Positions 33,394 through 40,521 of a DNA stretch of 64,000 bases are shown piece by piece (position 1 is the first letter of the stretch; every line of letters starts with the position of its first letter). Under the pieces are notes generated by a model. It did not search any database. It was not told where the DNA came from and saw only the letters and a list, made by a program, of their open reading frames with translations. Position numbers and translations under genes: made by a program. Source of the stretch: an uncultured Bacteroidales bacterium (GTDB lineage: Bacteria; Bacteroidota; Bacteroidia; Bacteroidales; FEN-979); contig CAIVAT010000057.1 of NCBI GenBank assembly GCA_903903985.1, positions 186,001-250,000 of the forward strand, written 5' to 3'.

Positions 33394-33428
33394 ATTACGA
33401 TTTACGATTTACGAATTACGATTTGCGG
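33394..33428 (+). repeat. heptamer tandem array (5 units, WTTACGA type), intergenic
   Basis: Five consecutive 7-mers: ATTACGA, TTTACGA, TTTACGA, ATTACGA, TTTGCGG. It lies directly upstream of the manC promoter. The related heptamer array within hemW is at 27409-27436. Confidence 0.8.
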
Positions 33429-33497
33429 GTCGGCATGGAAATACTTGCGATATAAATATATTTCCGGGAAAAATAAGGAAGGAATCCGGGTTTTCAT

Positions 33498-34280
33498 TTA
33501 ACCGGCTCCTTCAGGGATAAGTTCTACCGGGGCGCCCGCGTTGACAAGATATATCCTGTTCGTATGCATACAGATGCACCGGAACCGGGTTCTTAATTTT
33601 TCTTTTTTCCTGAAAATTCTTCTTCCATGGAGGGTGAAAACGGCATCAAACGGCAGTTCCTCCAGCCGCATCGTTGCATCGGCAGGATCATATTTCTTCA
33701 ACACCCTTGAAAGTTGATGATCTGCCGAAGAGGATGCTTTGGGGTTTTGGAGATACAGCATCAGCACCGGAAGGATATCATTGGGGAAGACCCCACTGTT
33801 CAGGTACGGGCTCATCAGCAGTTGAAATTTTGTTTTCCATTCCTGGCCATGTGGCAACGGCTTTGTCTTGCGTCGAAAGGAGAACTTTAGCATTGTCCGG
33901 GTATGGTCAAGGTTCACATGATGGTGGGCCAGTTCGTGCACCAGGGTGATCAGAAATGCATATGGGTTCAAATTGCCGTTCACGGTGATACGCGCAGGGG
34001 TGTCCCTGTGCGGAGCCCTGAAGTCGCCTGACTTCGAAGTGCGCTGGCGCACTATTTTCAGGCTGATGGGATTGGCTGAAATTTGTTCAACGATTTCCCC
34101 CAGGGCATTTACCGGTAGCCTCGGGCCTAGCACCGACCTGATTTTTTCTCCGAAACGGGAGGCGGACGGTTTGGCGACGCCGGGTTTTTGCTGAAAAAGG
34201 GATAGTTGCAAGGTGAAACGCTTTATTTTATTTGAAAGAAGGGCAGTTACATTTTTTTGGATGATGGTCGCGTGAAGCAT
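33498..34280 (-). CDS. SprT-like zinc metalloprotease family protein
   Basis: A protein of about 260 residues with the zinc-binding motif HELAHHH (in LITLVHELAHHHVN) and a downstream GQEWKTKFQLLMSPYLN segment, as in SprT-like (DUF45/WSS-type) proteins. The segment RQRTSKSGDFRAPHRDTPARITVNG before the motif is a family feature. The C-terminal 60 residues contain DPADATMRLEELPFDAVFTLHGRRIF and a Cys-containing strand. Function in Bacteroidota is unknown. The start is uncertain: in-frame ATGs at 34304 and 34280 both overlap the small lipoprotein gene, and the true start may be a TTG at 34211. Confidence 0.75.
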   Translation of the reverse strand: MLHATIIQKNVTALLSNKIKRFTLQLSLFQQKPGVAKPSASRFGEKIRSVLGPRLPVNALGEIVEQISANPISLKIVRQRTSKSGDFRAPHRDTPARITVNGNLNPYAFLITLVHELAHHHVNLDHTRTMLKFSFRRKTKPLPHGQEWKTKFQLLMSPYLNSGVFPNDILPVLMLYLQNPKASSSADHQLSRVLKKYDPADATMRLEELPFDAVFTLHGRRIFRKKEKLRTRFRCICMHTNRIYLVNAGAPVELIPEGAG

Positions 34281-34365
34281 ATTTTTGTGAACCACACGAT
34301 CCAAAAAGCAACAGCATCATGACAGGAACAACCAGTAAAATCAATCGCAACCGCAATCGTTTCAT
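34228..34365 (-). CDS. very small lipoprotein (45 aa)
   Basis: A 45-residue protein: a basic n-region (MKRLRLRL), a hydrophobic stretch, a lipobox LFGSC with Cys24, and a short mature part GSQKYASRDHHPKKCNCPSF ending in K. Small lipoproteins ending in C-x-C-P-S/x-F occur in many Bacteroidota genomes as far as I recall; function unknown. It overlaps the 5' end of the SprT-like gene on the same strand in another frame. Its short length means gene callers may miss it. Confidence 0.65.
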   Translation of the reverse strand: MKRLRLRLILLVVPVMMLLLFGSCGSQKYASRDHHPKKCNCPSFK

Positions 34366-34406
34366 GATGAAATTTTTCGTCGATAAAGATAATAAAAATC
34401 GGGATG

Positions 34407-34434
34407 CGTAACTTGGGACGTGGGACGTTTGGGA
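34407..34434 (+). repeat. heptamer tandem array (TGGGACG type), intergenic
   Basis: Two perfect TGGGACG units at 34414-34427 flanked by degenerate units CGTAACT and TTTGGGA. It lies in the divergent gap between the lipoprotein gene and the permease gene. Confidence 0.55.
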
Positions 34435-34522
34435 TATCCCTTGCCCGTCAGTCCGCCCGTAAATTATTCCCAACCCATAAACGCTGGTTCCACGATTTTT
34501 GGTACTTTAGCAAAAACATTTT

Positions 34523-35266
34523 ATGATCAAGGTTTTCACCACCATCGGGAATTATGTACTGTTGATGCAAAAGGTGTTCAGCAGGCCGCAAAAACGAAGG
34601 ATTTTCTGGGACCAGCTGATGACTGAAATAAACAGTCTTGGCCTTGAATCGCTGGGTATCGTCGCCTTTATTTCTGCTTTTATGGGAGCGGTTGTGTCGA
34701 TTCAGACAGCCTACAACATCACCAGTCCGCTGATCCCCATGTCGATGGTTGGATTTACCGTCCGCCAGAGTGTCATCCTCGAATTTTCGCCAACGGTCAT
34801 CAGTTTGATCCTTGCAGGGAAAGTAGGGTCGCGCATTGCCTCGGAAATAGGCACCATGCGTGTCACCGAACAGATTGATGCACTGGAGATCATGGGTGTG
34901 AATTCAGCAAATTACCTGATATTTCCAAAAATCGTGGCATCCATTTTAATCAACCCGGTGCTTATTATTTTCAGCATGTGGATGGGTATCCTGGGGGGCT
35001 GGGTTGCAATGGTTGCAACAGGATTGGTTTCAACAAATGATTTTGTGCAGGGCATCCGGATCGATTTCGCGGGATATACCATATTTTATGCCATCACAAA
35101 AACAGTATTTTTCGCATTTATCATTTCTTCGGTCTCGGGCTTTTACGGGTATATCACCCAGGGAGGCGCACTGGAGGTGGGCCAGGCAAGCACCAAGGCC
35201 GTGGTGTTCAGCAGCGTGATCATCATTCTGTTCAACCTCGTGTTAACGCAACTTTTACTCACATGA
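34523..35266 (+). CDS. mlaE: MlaE-type ABC transporter permease
   Basis: A 247-residue MlaE/YrbE family permease with five or six membrane spans. Family motifs seen are FWDQLMTEINSLGLESLGIVAFIS (in two halves), GAVVSIQTAYN, RQSVILEFSPTVISLILAGKVGSRIASEIGTMRVTEQIDALEIMG (in parts) and the C-terminal FYGYITQGGALEVGQASTKAVV. It forms the membrane part of a lipid transporter that maintains outer-membrane asymmetry. The next gene, overlapping by 4 bp (ATGA), encodes the ATPase. The usual mlaD substrate-binding gene does not follow here; a CvpA gene does. Confidence 0.93.
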   Translation: MIKVFTTIGNYVLLMQKVFSRPQKRRIFWDQLMTEINSLGLESLGIVAFISAFMGAVVSIQTAYNITSPLIPMSMVGFTVRQSVILEFSPTVISLILAGKVGSRIASEIGTMRVTEQIDALEIMGVNSANYLIFPKIVASILINPVLIIFSMWMGILGGWVAMVATGLVSTNDFVQGIRIDFAGYTIFYAITKTVFFAFIISSVSGFYGYITQGGALEVGQASTKAVVFSSVIIILFNLVLTQLLLT

Positions 35267-36009
35267 TCGAAGCCCGGAACATCAACAAAATTTTCGGGGA
35301 GCATCAGGTTCTGAAGAATGTTTCCTGTTCCTTTGAAAAAGGGAAGACAAATCTCATCATCGGGCAGAGCGGTTCGGGAAAAACCGTTTTGATGAAATGC
35401 CTGGTTGGTTTGTTTGAGGTTGACAGCGGCACGGTTATTTATGATGACCGCAATTTTACCACCATGAATTTTGAGCAGCGCAAAACACTGCGCAAGGAAA
35501 TTGGAATGCTCTTCCAGGGAGGCGCTTTGTTCGACTCGATGAATGTGGAGGGAAATGTGATGTTTCCGTTGAATATGTTTACCAGTCAGCCGCTGACCGA
35601 AAAGCAGGACCGCGTCAATTTTGTGCTGAAACGGGTCAATCTCGAAAACGTCAACCGGTTGATGCCCTCTGAGCTCAGTGGTGGTATGCGAAAGCGGGTT
35701 GCCATTGCGCGCGCTATTTCGATGAAACCGCAATACCTGTTTTGCGATGAGCCCAATTCGGGGCTCGACCCGCACACCTCCGGCGTGATTGACCATCTTA
35801 TCCAGGAAATCACGGAAGAATACGAAATTACCACCATTGTCAATACACATGACATGAACTCGGTGCTCAGCATCGGCGACAGCGTGGCATATATCTACCA
35901 GGGCGAATTGTGGTGGAAGGGCAACAAGGAGACCATTCTGCACACGGATAACAAAGAATTGAACGATTTTGTATTCGGAACGGAATTAACATCCAGGCTA
36001 AAGAAATAA
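35263..36009 (+). CDS. mlaF: MlaF-type ABC transporter ATPase
   Basis: A 248-residue ATPase with Walker A GQSGSGKT (about residues 34-41), signature LSGGMRKR, Walker B YLFCDEPNSGLDP and the switch His in VNTHDMNS. It powers the MlaE permease and shares a 4-bp overlap with its gene, indicating translational coupling. No mlaD homologue was found within the window; the MCE-domain protein may be encoded elsewhere. Confidence 0.95.
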   Translation: MIEARNINKIFGEHQVLKNVSCSFEKGKTNLIIGQSGSGKTVLMKCLVGLFEVDSGTVIYDDRNFTTMNFEQRKTLRKEIGMLFQGGALFDSMNVEGNVMFPLNMFTSQPLTEKQDRVNFVLKRVNLENVNRLMPSELSGGMRKRVAIARAISMKPQYLFCDEPNSGLDPHTSGVIDHLIQEITEEYEITTIVNTHDMNSVLSIGDSVAYIYQGELWWKGNKETILHTDNKELNDFVFGTELTSRLKK

Positions 36010-36013
36010 AACA

Positions 36014-36520
36014 ATGTCCCTGAATTTCATTGATTATATCATCCTTATTATTCTCGTGTTATTCCTGATCCAGGGTTACCGCAAAGGGATCATCATCGGG
36101 CTGGCATCCATTGCTGCGCTGGTGCTGGGTATTTATATCGCTGTCCATTTTTCGAACTACCTCGATGCAACCCTGATGGAACATTTGAAACCATCACGGA
36201 AATGGCTGCCGATCCTCTCTTTTTCCATCACCTTTTTGCTCGTGGTGGTTGGGGTGATGCTCGTGGCCAAACTGACGGAAAAACTGGTTGATGTGGTTGG
36301 GATGGGTTTTTTCAACCATATTGGCGGAGCCGCGCTCGGGCTGGCCAAGGGGATCATCCTGATCAGCATCCTGTTCTTCATTTTGAACAGTCTCGATCCC
36401 AAAGGCAAATGGCTCACTGAAAAGGACAAACAAGGATCGTTTTTTTACAGCCGTGTTGCAGCGGTTTTTCCGGGGTTGATGAAGACTTTTGGAGGAGAGA
36501 TCAGGTTTCCCAGTTGGTGA
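36014..36520 (+). CDS. CvpA family membrane protein
   Basis: A 168-residue membrane protein with four spans (about 7-25, 28-48, 65-90, 105-125). It starts NFIDYIILIILVLFLIQGYRKGII (in two parts), the typical CvpA opening, followed by GLASIAALVLGIYIAVHF and a Gly-rich third span (GGAALGLAKGIILISIL). CvpA was named for colicin V production in E. coli and has been linked to envelope homeostasis. It lies 4 bp after mlaF and likely belongs to the same transcript. Confidence 0.9.
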   Translation: MSLNFIDYIILIILVLFLIQGYRKGIIIGLASIAALVLGIYIAVHFSNYLDATLMEHLKPSRKWLPILSFSITFLLVVVGVMLVAKLTEKLVDVVGMGFFNHIGGAALGLAKGIILISILFFILNSLDPKGKWLTEKDKQGSFFYSRVAAVFPGLMKTFGGEIRFPSW

Positions 36521-36522
36521 AC

Positions 36523-36548
36523 AAGTCGACAGGCAGACAGGCGGACGG
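36523..36548 (+). repeat. octamer direct repeat (GACAGGCR), intergenic
   Basis: Two consecutive units GACAGGCA and GACAGGCG at 36528-36543, then GACGG, in the short gap between convergent genes. Similar in layout to the heptamer arrays but with period 8. Confidence 0.45.
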
Positions 36549-36562
36549 AAATTCCCCACGCC

Positions 36563-37579
36563 TCACATCCTAAGTCCGTATCCTTTGCCGAGTCTTTCTG
36601 CAACGGTCTCCGGGGTAATGCTGCGGATGCAGTGGCAGTCCATATTTTTCCGGCAATCATCACAGGTTTTATCAAGGACCAGGGACGTCGCATTCTTGCC
36701 GATCGGGGCCCATCGCTGCGGGAAGATGGGGCGCATGGGGGCATAAAGCCCGATTGCCCTGATTCCGAGAGCGGCAGCCAGGTGCAATGGCCCGGTACTG
36801 GCCGCCACAAGCGCATCTGAAGAACCGATCAGGGAGATTAATTCTGCAAGGCTGAGCTTTCCGGTCATATCCGTTATCCTGTTTCCATGTTGTTTGAGGA
36901 ACCCGGCCATCATTTCCCCTTCCTCCTTTGTGCCGGTGACAATGATGTTGAATTTATCTTCGGGGAGCAGTCCGATCAGGAGTGAAAAGTTTTCCAGTCC
37001 CCATTCCCTTGCGCTGCCTTTGGATTTGGGATGGAGGATCAGGTTGAACACCCCTTCCCTGCATCCCTCCCCTGCCAGCAGGGAAGGGGACGGGGTATCC
37101 AATCCGTACATCCCGGCAATTTCTTCCAGCCTGAACCCCCTGTCGATCCCAAGTCCTTTGAGCAATTTCAGGTTCAGTAGTGATTCATGGAGATTGCTGT
37201 GTTTGCGGGGTACATGCAGCAGCCTGTTGCAGGTAAACCAGGTGAAAAAACGTCGCGAAGTGGCGATCCGCAGGGGAATTCGTGCCTGCCTGGCTGCCCT
37301 GCAGATCTCCTTCACCGGGAAAACATGAATGATCACATCCGCATTCAGGTTTGCAAGGACCCCCGTTTCGGCCCTACCCCCGCGGGGAGAGGGTTTGTGA
37401 GGGGGTTCCCAATTCACAAATTCATCGACATACCGGCACAATTCAATCACCGGCCGGGTATATTCACGCCCCAGAAAAATAATGGTACAACCGGGAAATG
37501 TTTGTTTCAGAACGAAAGCCAGTGGGAGCGTGAGGACGACATCGCCAATGCTGTCGGTTCTGCTGACAATGATGCGCAT
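36563..37579 (-). CDS. glycosyltransferase family 9 (heptosyltransferase-like) with two repeat-encoded inserts
   Basis: A 338-residue GT9 protein. It begins RIIVSRTDSIGDVVLTLPLAFVLKQTFPG (in parts), and has NLILHPKSKGSAREW, FNIIVTGTKEEGEM, and the donor-site segment SLIGSSDALVAASTGPLHLAAALGIRAIGLYAP (in parts) and FPQRWAPIG. GT9 enzymes add heptose or other sugars to lipopolysaccharide cores or glycans. Two stretches do not belong to the fold: HKPSPRGGRAETG (about residues 61-73) and TPSPSLLAGEGCREGV (about 162-177). Both are encoded by palindromic repeat elements at 37370-37405 and 37051-37096, and both keep the frame. The start ATG overlaps the pgk stop by one base. Confidence 0.88.
   Translation of the reverse strand: MRIIVSRTDSIGDVVLTLPLAFVLKQTFPGCTIIFLGREYTRPVIELCRYVDEFVNWEPPHKPSPRGGRAETGVLANLNADVIIHVFPVKEICRAARQARIPLRIATSRRFFTWFTCNRLLHVPRKHSNLHESLLNLKLLKGLGIDRGFRLEEIAGMYGLDTPSPSLLAGEGCREGVFNLILHPKSKGSAREWGLENFSLLIGLLPEDKFNIIVTGTKEEGEMMAGFLKQHGNRITDMTGKLSLAELISLIGSSDALVAASTGPLHLAAALGIRAIGLYAPMRPIFPQRWAPIGKNATSLVLDKTCDDCRKNMDCHCIRSITPETVAERLGKGYGLRM
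37051..37096 (-). repeat. palindromic element in the GT9 gene (second insert)
   Basis: Contains the palindrome CCTGC-CA-GCAGG at 37071-37082 with flanking CCCCTTCCCT and GGGAAGGGG arms. It is a diverged member of the family found at the DUF559 locus and encodes PSPSLLAGEG. Confidence 0.7.
37370..37405 (-). repeat. palindromic element in the GT9 gene (first insert)
   Basis: On the minus strand it reads CCCCCTCACAAACCCTCTCC then the palindrome CCCCGCGGGG. It shares the CCTCAC lead, CCCTCTCC arm and CGCG centre with the stand-alone copy at 43155-43192. It encodes HKPSPRGGRA in frame. Confidence 0.75.
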
Positions 37580-38769
37580 TAATCCATAATGGCTTTAATT
37601 CCGGGAAGTTCTTTTCCTTCAATGTATTCAAGCATGGCCCCGCCACCGGTGGAAACGTAGCTTACTTTCTCGGCAAGTCCGTACTTATTGATAGCAGCAA
37701 CGGAATCGCCTCCGCCAACAAGCGTGAAAGTTCCTTTTTCGGTGACCGCGGCAAGTGCCAGCGCGATGAATTTCGTACCGGCTTCAAAGTTGTTCATTTC
37801 AAACACGCCCATGGGGCCGTTCCAGAGGATGGTTCCCGATTGTTCGATGACATGGTTGAATTTTGCACAAGCCGCCGGCCCGATATCGAGGCCCATCCAG
37901 GGAACCTGTATATCATAGGCGCTGCTGGTCTTTTTATTGGCATCGTTTGAAAATGCATCAGCCAGAATGGCATCGGGAGGGAGGTACAGGTTGATGCCTT
38001 TTACCCTGGCATTTTCGATGATGTTTTTTGCCATTTCAACATAATCCTCCTCAACCATGGATGCGCCGATCTCTCCGCCCAGCGCTTTGATGAAGGTGAA
38101 CATCATGCCTCCCCCGATGATCAGGTTGTCGACTTTGTCCATCAGGTGGTTGATGATCTCGATCTTCGTTGAGACTTTTGCCCCGCCTAAAATAGCTGTG
38201 ATCGGCCGTTTACCATCTTTCAGGCATTTGTTGATGTTGATGATCTCGTTGGCCATGACGTAGCCGAACATTTTTGTTTTCGGGAAAAATTCAGCAATGA
38301 TGGCCGTTGAGGCATGGGCGCGATGGGCGGTTCCAAATGCATCATTTACATACATATCGCCAAGGACTGATAATTTCCTTGCAAATTCCCGGTCGCCTTT
38401 TTCCTCTTCCTTGTAAAAACGAAGGTTCTCGAGCAGCAATACCTCCCCCGGTTTCAGGGAACCTGCAAGGTCGGTTGCTGACTGGCCAATACAATCGTCG
38501 GCAAACTTAACCGGTCGGTTCAATTTTTGCGAAAGATACGGAATCACATGTTTAAGGGAATATTTTTCTTCCGGTCCGCCCTTGGGACGGCCAAGATGCG
38601 ACATGAGGATGACCGCCCCTCCATCGTTCAGTATCTTGGTGATGGTCGGAATGGTCGCATCGATGCGGTTGGTATCCGTAATTTGAAACTGGCTGTCGAG
38701 GGGTACATTGAAATCAACCCTGATCAAAGCTTTTTTATCCTTAAAAGTAAAATTATCAATCGTTTGCAT
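37579..38769 (-). CDS. pgk: phosphoglycerate kinase
   Basis: A 396-residue Pgk. Motifs: RVDFNVPLD, ATIPTITKILNDGGAVILMSHLGRPKG (in parts), LLLENLRFYKEEEKGD, YVNDAFGTAHRAHAST, AILGGAKVSTKIEII, GGGMMFTF, WNGPMGVFE, and GGGDSVAAINKYG with YVSTGGGAMLEYIEG. It converts 1,3-bisphosphoglycerate and ADP to 3-phosphoglycerate and ATP in glycolysis. The stop overlaps the start of the GT9 gene by one base, so the two are coupled despite unrelated roles. Its own -7 box is found upstream. Confidence 0.97.
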   Translation of the reverse strand: MQTIDNFTFKDKKALIRVDFNVPLDSQFQITDTNRIDATIPTITKILNDGGAVILMSHLGRPKGGPEEKYSLKHVIPYLSQKLNRPVKFADDCIGQSATDLAGSLKPGEVLLLENLRFYKEEEKGDREFARKLSVLGDMYVNDAFGTAHRAHASTAIIAEFFPKTKMFGYVMANEIININKCLKDGKRPITAILGGAKVSTKIEIINHLMDKVDNLIIGGGMMFTFIKALGGEIGASMVEEDYVEMAKNIIENARVKGINLYLPPDAILADAFSNDANKKTSSAYDIQVPWMGLDIGPAACAKFNHVIEQSGTILWNGPMGVFEMNNFEAGTKFIALALAAVTEKGTFTLVGGGDSVAAINKYGLAEKVSYVSTGGGAMLEYIEGKELPGIKAIMD

Positions 38770-38795
38770 GATATTTTTTATTTAGATTAGATTGG

Positions 38796-38803
38796 CAAAA
38801 TTA
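38796..38803 (-). promoter_or_regulatory. -7 box (TAATTTTG) of pgk
   Basis: On the minus strand TAATTTTG matches TAnnTTTG, 26 bp before the ATG at 38769, in an AT-rich divergent gap. The plus strand of the same gap carries a near match (TACCTTGA) for the omega-amidase gene. Confidence 0.5.
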
Positions 38804-38864
38804 AAATTTTTAAAGACTACAACGTATATATTTTTAATTTTACCTTGATTTACCAAACCCGAAG

Positions 38865-39665
38865 ATGCAAGATTTAATAGTAACTTTCATACAGACAACC
38901 CTTTTCTGGGAAGAGGTTCAGGAAAATCTTGTCCATTTTGATCAGCTGATAAGCCTGATCAGGGAACCGACCGATCTGATCCTGATGCCGGAGACCTTCA
39001 ACACCGGTTTTTCAATCAATCCGGCAACCTGTGCCGAATCCATGGATGGCCCGTCTGTAGCGTTTCTGCGGGCCAAAGCCAGGGAAAAAGATGCCGTGAT
39101 CATGGCCACCCTGCTGATCATCGAACATAACAGATGTTGCAACCGCCTGGTATGCATGTATCCTGACGGACATTTTGAGACATACGACAAACGCCATCTT
39201 TTCCGTTTGAGCGAAGAGTATAAAATTTTCAGGGAGGGGCATCACCGGCCGATTTTTGATGTCAAAGGCTGGAAAATATCACCGGTGATATGCTACGACC
39301 TCAGGTTCCCGGTATGGAACAAGAACACCTGGGCCGACGGGAAATATGCCTACGACCTGATGGTGTGCCTGGCCAACTGGCCGGCAAGCCGCTCACATGC
39401 ATGGAAAATCCTGCTCGCGGCACGTGCCATCGAAAACCAGGCCTGTGTTGCGGGACTGAACAGGATTGGCAGCGATGGGCATGGAACATGGCATTCGGGC
39501 GACTCGATGGCCATTGACTCCAGGGGGAATGTTGTTTTTGCTGCTGAAGAGGGAAAAGAGGAGCTCAGGACGGTGGCATTTTCTGCTGCAGACCTTCATC
39601 TGTACCGCGATTCTTTTACTGTGGGAATGGATTGGGATCACTTTACGATCAATACTAAACAATAG
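38865..39665 (+). CDS. omega-amidase / nitrilase-family amidohydrolase (YafV-like)
   Basis: A 266-residue carbon-nitrogen hydrolase with the full catalytic triad: Glu43 (LMPETFNTGF), Lys109 (TYDKRHLFR) and Cys143 (VICYDLRFP). NRIGSDGHGTWHSGDSMAIDSRG follows in parts. The Cys-Tyr-Asp-Leu-Arg-Phe-Pro context fits YafV/omega-amidase, which hydrolyses alpha-ketoglutaramate and related metabolites as a repair enzyme. It precedes, by 3 bp, a GT2 glycosyltransferase gene; this pair is likely one transcript with the O-antigen ligase and lipid kinase genes. Confidence 0.92.
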   Translation: MQDLIVTFIQTTLFWEEVQENLVHFDQLISLIREPTDLILMPETFNTGFSINPATCAESMDGPSVAFLRAKAREKDAVIMATLLIIEHNRCCNRLVCMYPDGHFETYDKRHLFRLSEEYKIFREGHHRPIFDVKGWKISPVICYDLRFPVWNKNTWADGKYAYDLMVCLANWPASRSHAWKILLAARAIENQACVAGLNRIGSDGHGTWHSGDSMAIDSRGNVVFAAEEGKEELRTVAFSAADLHLYRDSFTVGMDWDHFTINTKQ

Positions 39666-39668
39666 TGT

Positions 39669-40442
39669 ATGCCGAAACTTTCGGTGACCATCATTACTTT
39701 TAACGAAGAGGCGAACATCCTCCGCACCCTGGAATCAGTAAAAAGTTTTGCTGATGAGATTGTGGTGGTCGATTCCATGTCGGCAGACCAGACCGTCAGG
39801 CTGTGCAGGGATTTTGGCTGCAGGGTGTATCAGCGTGAATTCGACGGGTACGGAACGCAGAAGCAATTTGCCGTTGACCAGGCTACCAACGACTGGATTT
39901 TATCTGTTGATGCGGATGAGGTCGTCACCGAAGAACTGCAGAAAGAAATCGCAGCACTGCTCACCGACAGGGAGGATAAAGGAACTACCAGGCTTCTCCA
40001 TCCGGGGTATTGTATTCCGCGAGCTCTTTTTTTTATGGGAAGGCTCATGCGGTACAGCGGTACCGGAAAAGAATATATTCTGAGACTTTTCGACCGGACG
40101 AAAGGCAGGTTTACAACTGTTGCCGTGCATGAAGGGATTGAGGTAAACGGCATTGCCGGGATGCTTTCCGGGCAACTCATTCACTATTCATACCGGGACA
40201 TCAGCCACCATCTTGAAAAAAGCAACGCTTACACCTCCCTGGCTGCAAGGGATTACCATAGCCGGGGGAGATCGTTTTCAAAAACCTGGGCTGCCTTTAA
40301 ATTTCCAATAAGTTTTTTTACATTTTATATTGTCAAACGTGGCTTCCTGGATGGTTACCCGGGTTTTATGTGGTCATTGCTGGCGGCTGTTTATGCCACC
40401 CTGAAAGTTGCCAAAACAATTGAATTAAACCGGAAGCCATGA
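39669..40442 (+). CDS. glycosyltransferase family 2 (WaaE/KdtX-like)
   Basis: A 257-residue GT-A protein. It starts LSVTIITFNEEANILRTLESVKSF, followed by DEIVVVDSMSADQTVRLC, and the metal-binding DAD in WILSVDADEVVTEEL. The segments YCIPRALFFMGRLMRYSG and HEGIEVNG and a C-terminal hydrophobic helix (FPISFFTFYIVKRGFLDGYPGF, in parts) are typical of the WaaE/KdtX group, which adds sugars to the lipopolysaccharide inner core. The cytoplasmic face of the inner membrane is expected. Confidence 0.9.
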   Translation: MPKLSVTIITFNEEANILRTLESVKSFADEIVVVDSMSADQTVRLCRDFGCRVYQREFDGYGTQKQFAVDQATNDWILSVDADEVVTEELQKEIAALLTDREDKGTTRLLHPGYCIPRALFFMGRLMRYSGTGKEYILRLFDRTKGRFTTVAVHEGIEVNGIAGMLSGQLIHYSYRDISHHLEKSNAYTSLAARDYHSRGRSFSKTWAAFKFPISFFTFYIVKRGFLDGYPGFMWSLLAAVYATLKVAKTIELNRKP

Positions 40443-40521
40443 CAATGTCCGCGCTGCCAGATGTTGCTCCTCCTGCCGGTAAGCCGATTTTCCATGATAC
40501 CGCAAGTTGCCTGATACGCCC

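Noticed and set aside
34010-34070. TSKSGDFRAPHRD in the SprT-like protein as another repeat insertion
   Set aside because: The RxSKxGDFR pattern before ITVNGNLN is typical of the family, so it is native sequence despite the hairpins in the DNA.
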